This document shows, piece after piece, positions 42,509-43,014 of a stretch of DNA of 43,014 nt. Source of the stretch: Diphasiastrum complanatum (taxonomy: Eukaryota; Streptophyta; Lycopodiopsida; Lycopodiales; Lycopodiaceae); the NCBI GenBank assembly GCA_029204225.1, contig CM055094.1, positions 16,459,595-16,502,608 of the forward strand, read 5' to 3'. Below the pieces are notes generated by a model. That model searched no databases. It worked only from the letters and a program-made list of their open reading frames with translations, and had not been told where the DNA came from. The translations under genes were made by a program, and so were the position numbers. How positions within the stretch are numbered: the stretch's first letter is position 1; every line of letters starts with the position of its first letter.

Positions 42509-43014
42509 CCATCAATAGGGGTTTAAATGCTGCTCAGTGTCTTCGTTGTAGTTGCGGAGTTCTCTAGTATAGTCCCCCATCATCAGTTGCCTCAGCTTTG
42601 CAATCCGTTTTTCTTGTCTGAAAACTTTATCAAGCGATTATCAGAGGATCGGTATTGTTAAAATCTGCCATCAAAAGAGAGCTTCATCAGTAAGAACCAG
42701 TCATCAAGCAGAAGGTTTACTGCTTACGGAGCGCATAACTGCTCCGTAAGAAATTTGAACAGCTTTTTGAGGAAGAAATTATCAGATACGAGGTCTTATG
42801 TAACTCTTATTATTTAGTTTACCGGTTGCCAACTTTGTGCGAAGGATCTGTAAAGTTTTTAGCACCAATACTCTGGAAGTGAATGAGCTTGACTTTAATC
42901 TTAGAAGGTTTGTAATCCTGCTTACTGTCTATTGTGTACCCTAGTTTCACGAGAGCTTTATAAGTATGTTTGATCGAAACTGGTTTTATGCTACTGGGGA
43001 TTCGTTCAACATGA
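42509..43014. other. 3' flank of the SOUL pseudogene, no gene seen
   Basis: No ORF of interest. A perfect hairpin lies at 42723-42750. The sequence is otherwise AT-balanced and may include the former 3' UTR. Confidence 0.4.
42723..42750. repeat. Perfect 10-bp inverted repeat (hairpin)
   Basis: CTTACGGAGC and GCTCCGTAAG are exact reverse complements separated by eight bases (GCATAACT). No T-run follows, and the context is eukaryotic, so it is not a bacterial-type terminator. Confidence 0.8.

Overview
This window looks like repeat-dominated nuclear DNA of a land plant, probably one with a large genome. The reasons are many degenerate Ty1/copia and Ty3/gypsy LTR-retrotransposon fragments, initiator-Met-tRNA type primer-binding sites (TGGTATCAGAGC), spliced genes with short GT-AG introns, plant-style telobox runs (CCCTAAA) beside CT-rich DNA, and a decayed gene of the plant SOUL/heme-binding-protein type. 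The species cannot be fixed from the sequence; lycophyte, fern and gymnosperm are all possible. I see no intact cellular protein-coding gene. Nearly every recognisable coding stretch has stops, frameshifts or missing domains.

Layout. 1-2965: mostly anonymous DNA, with a possible gene tail at the very left edge and a CT-rich, telobox and G-box promoter-like zone at 1.1-2.2 kb. 2966-6200 (+): a degenerate Ty3/gypsy element (zinc knuckles, protease, RT fused in frame to integrase by a deletion), followed by coiled-coil ORF remnants and an orphan 93-aa ORF. 6.2-14.35 kb: two long terminal-repeat-like segments in inverted orientation (about 6215-7165 minus; about 13404-14350 plus). Between them lie two related 24-bp minisatellites and a two-ORF element (ORF1 9784-11936, ORF2 12116-13166) that has no RT or integrase. 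A diverged second copy of ORF2 and a coiled-coil stretch lie on the minus strand at 14.4-16.0 kb.

16.0-18.7 kb: a spliced, DDE-like cut-and-paste transposase gene, broken into N-terminal (+), C-terminal (-) and catalytic-core (+) blocks. 19.1-21.5 kb (-): a copia gag with its PBS. 21.7-23.2 kb: duplicated non-coding DNA. 23.2-26.4 kb (+): copia element A (LTR, PBS, leader, gag, zinc knuckle, protease, pre-integrase), cut off at about 26.41 kb. 26.4-29.5 kb (-): an LTR plus PBS followed by non-coding DNA. 30.0-31.6 kb: copia RNase H (+) and copia integrase/RT (-) fragments separated by a short tandem array.

33.8-41.0 kb (+): copia element B, a sibling of A. It has lost its gag N-terminus and is interrupted by about 2.4 kb of LTR-like sequence between two integrase segments. 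41.5-42.5 kb (+): the SOUL pseudogene. The genes do not form a pathway; the window is mainly a record of nested transposition, inversion and decay. The most notable items are the RT-less two-ORF LTR element family with an unrecognised conserved ORF2, and the scrambled spliced transposase.
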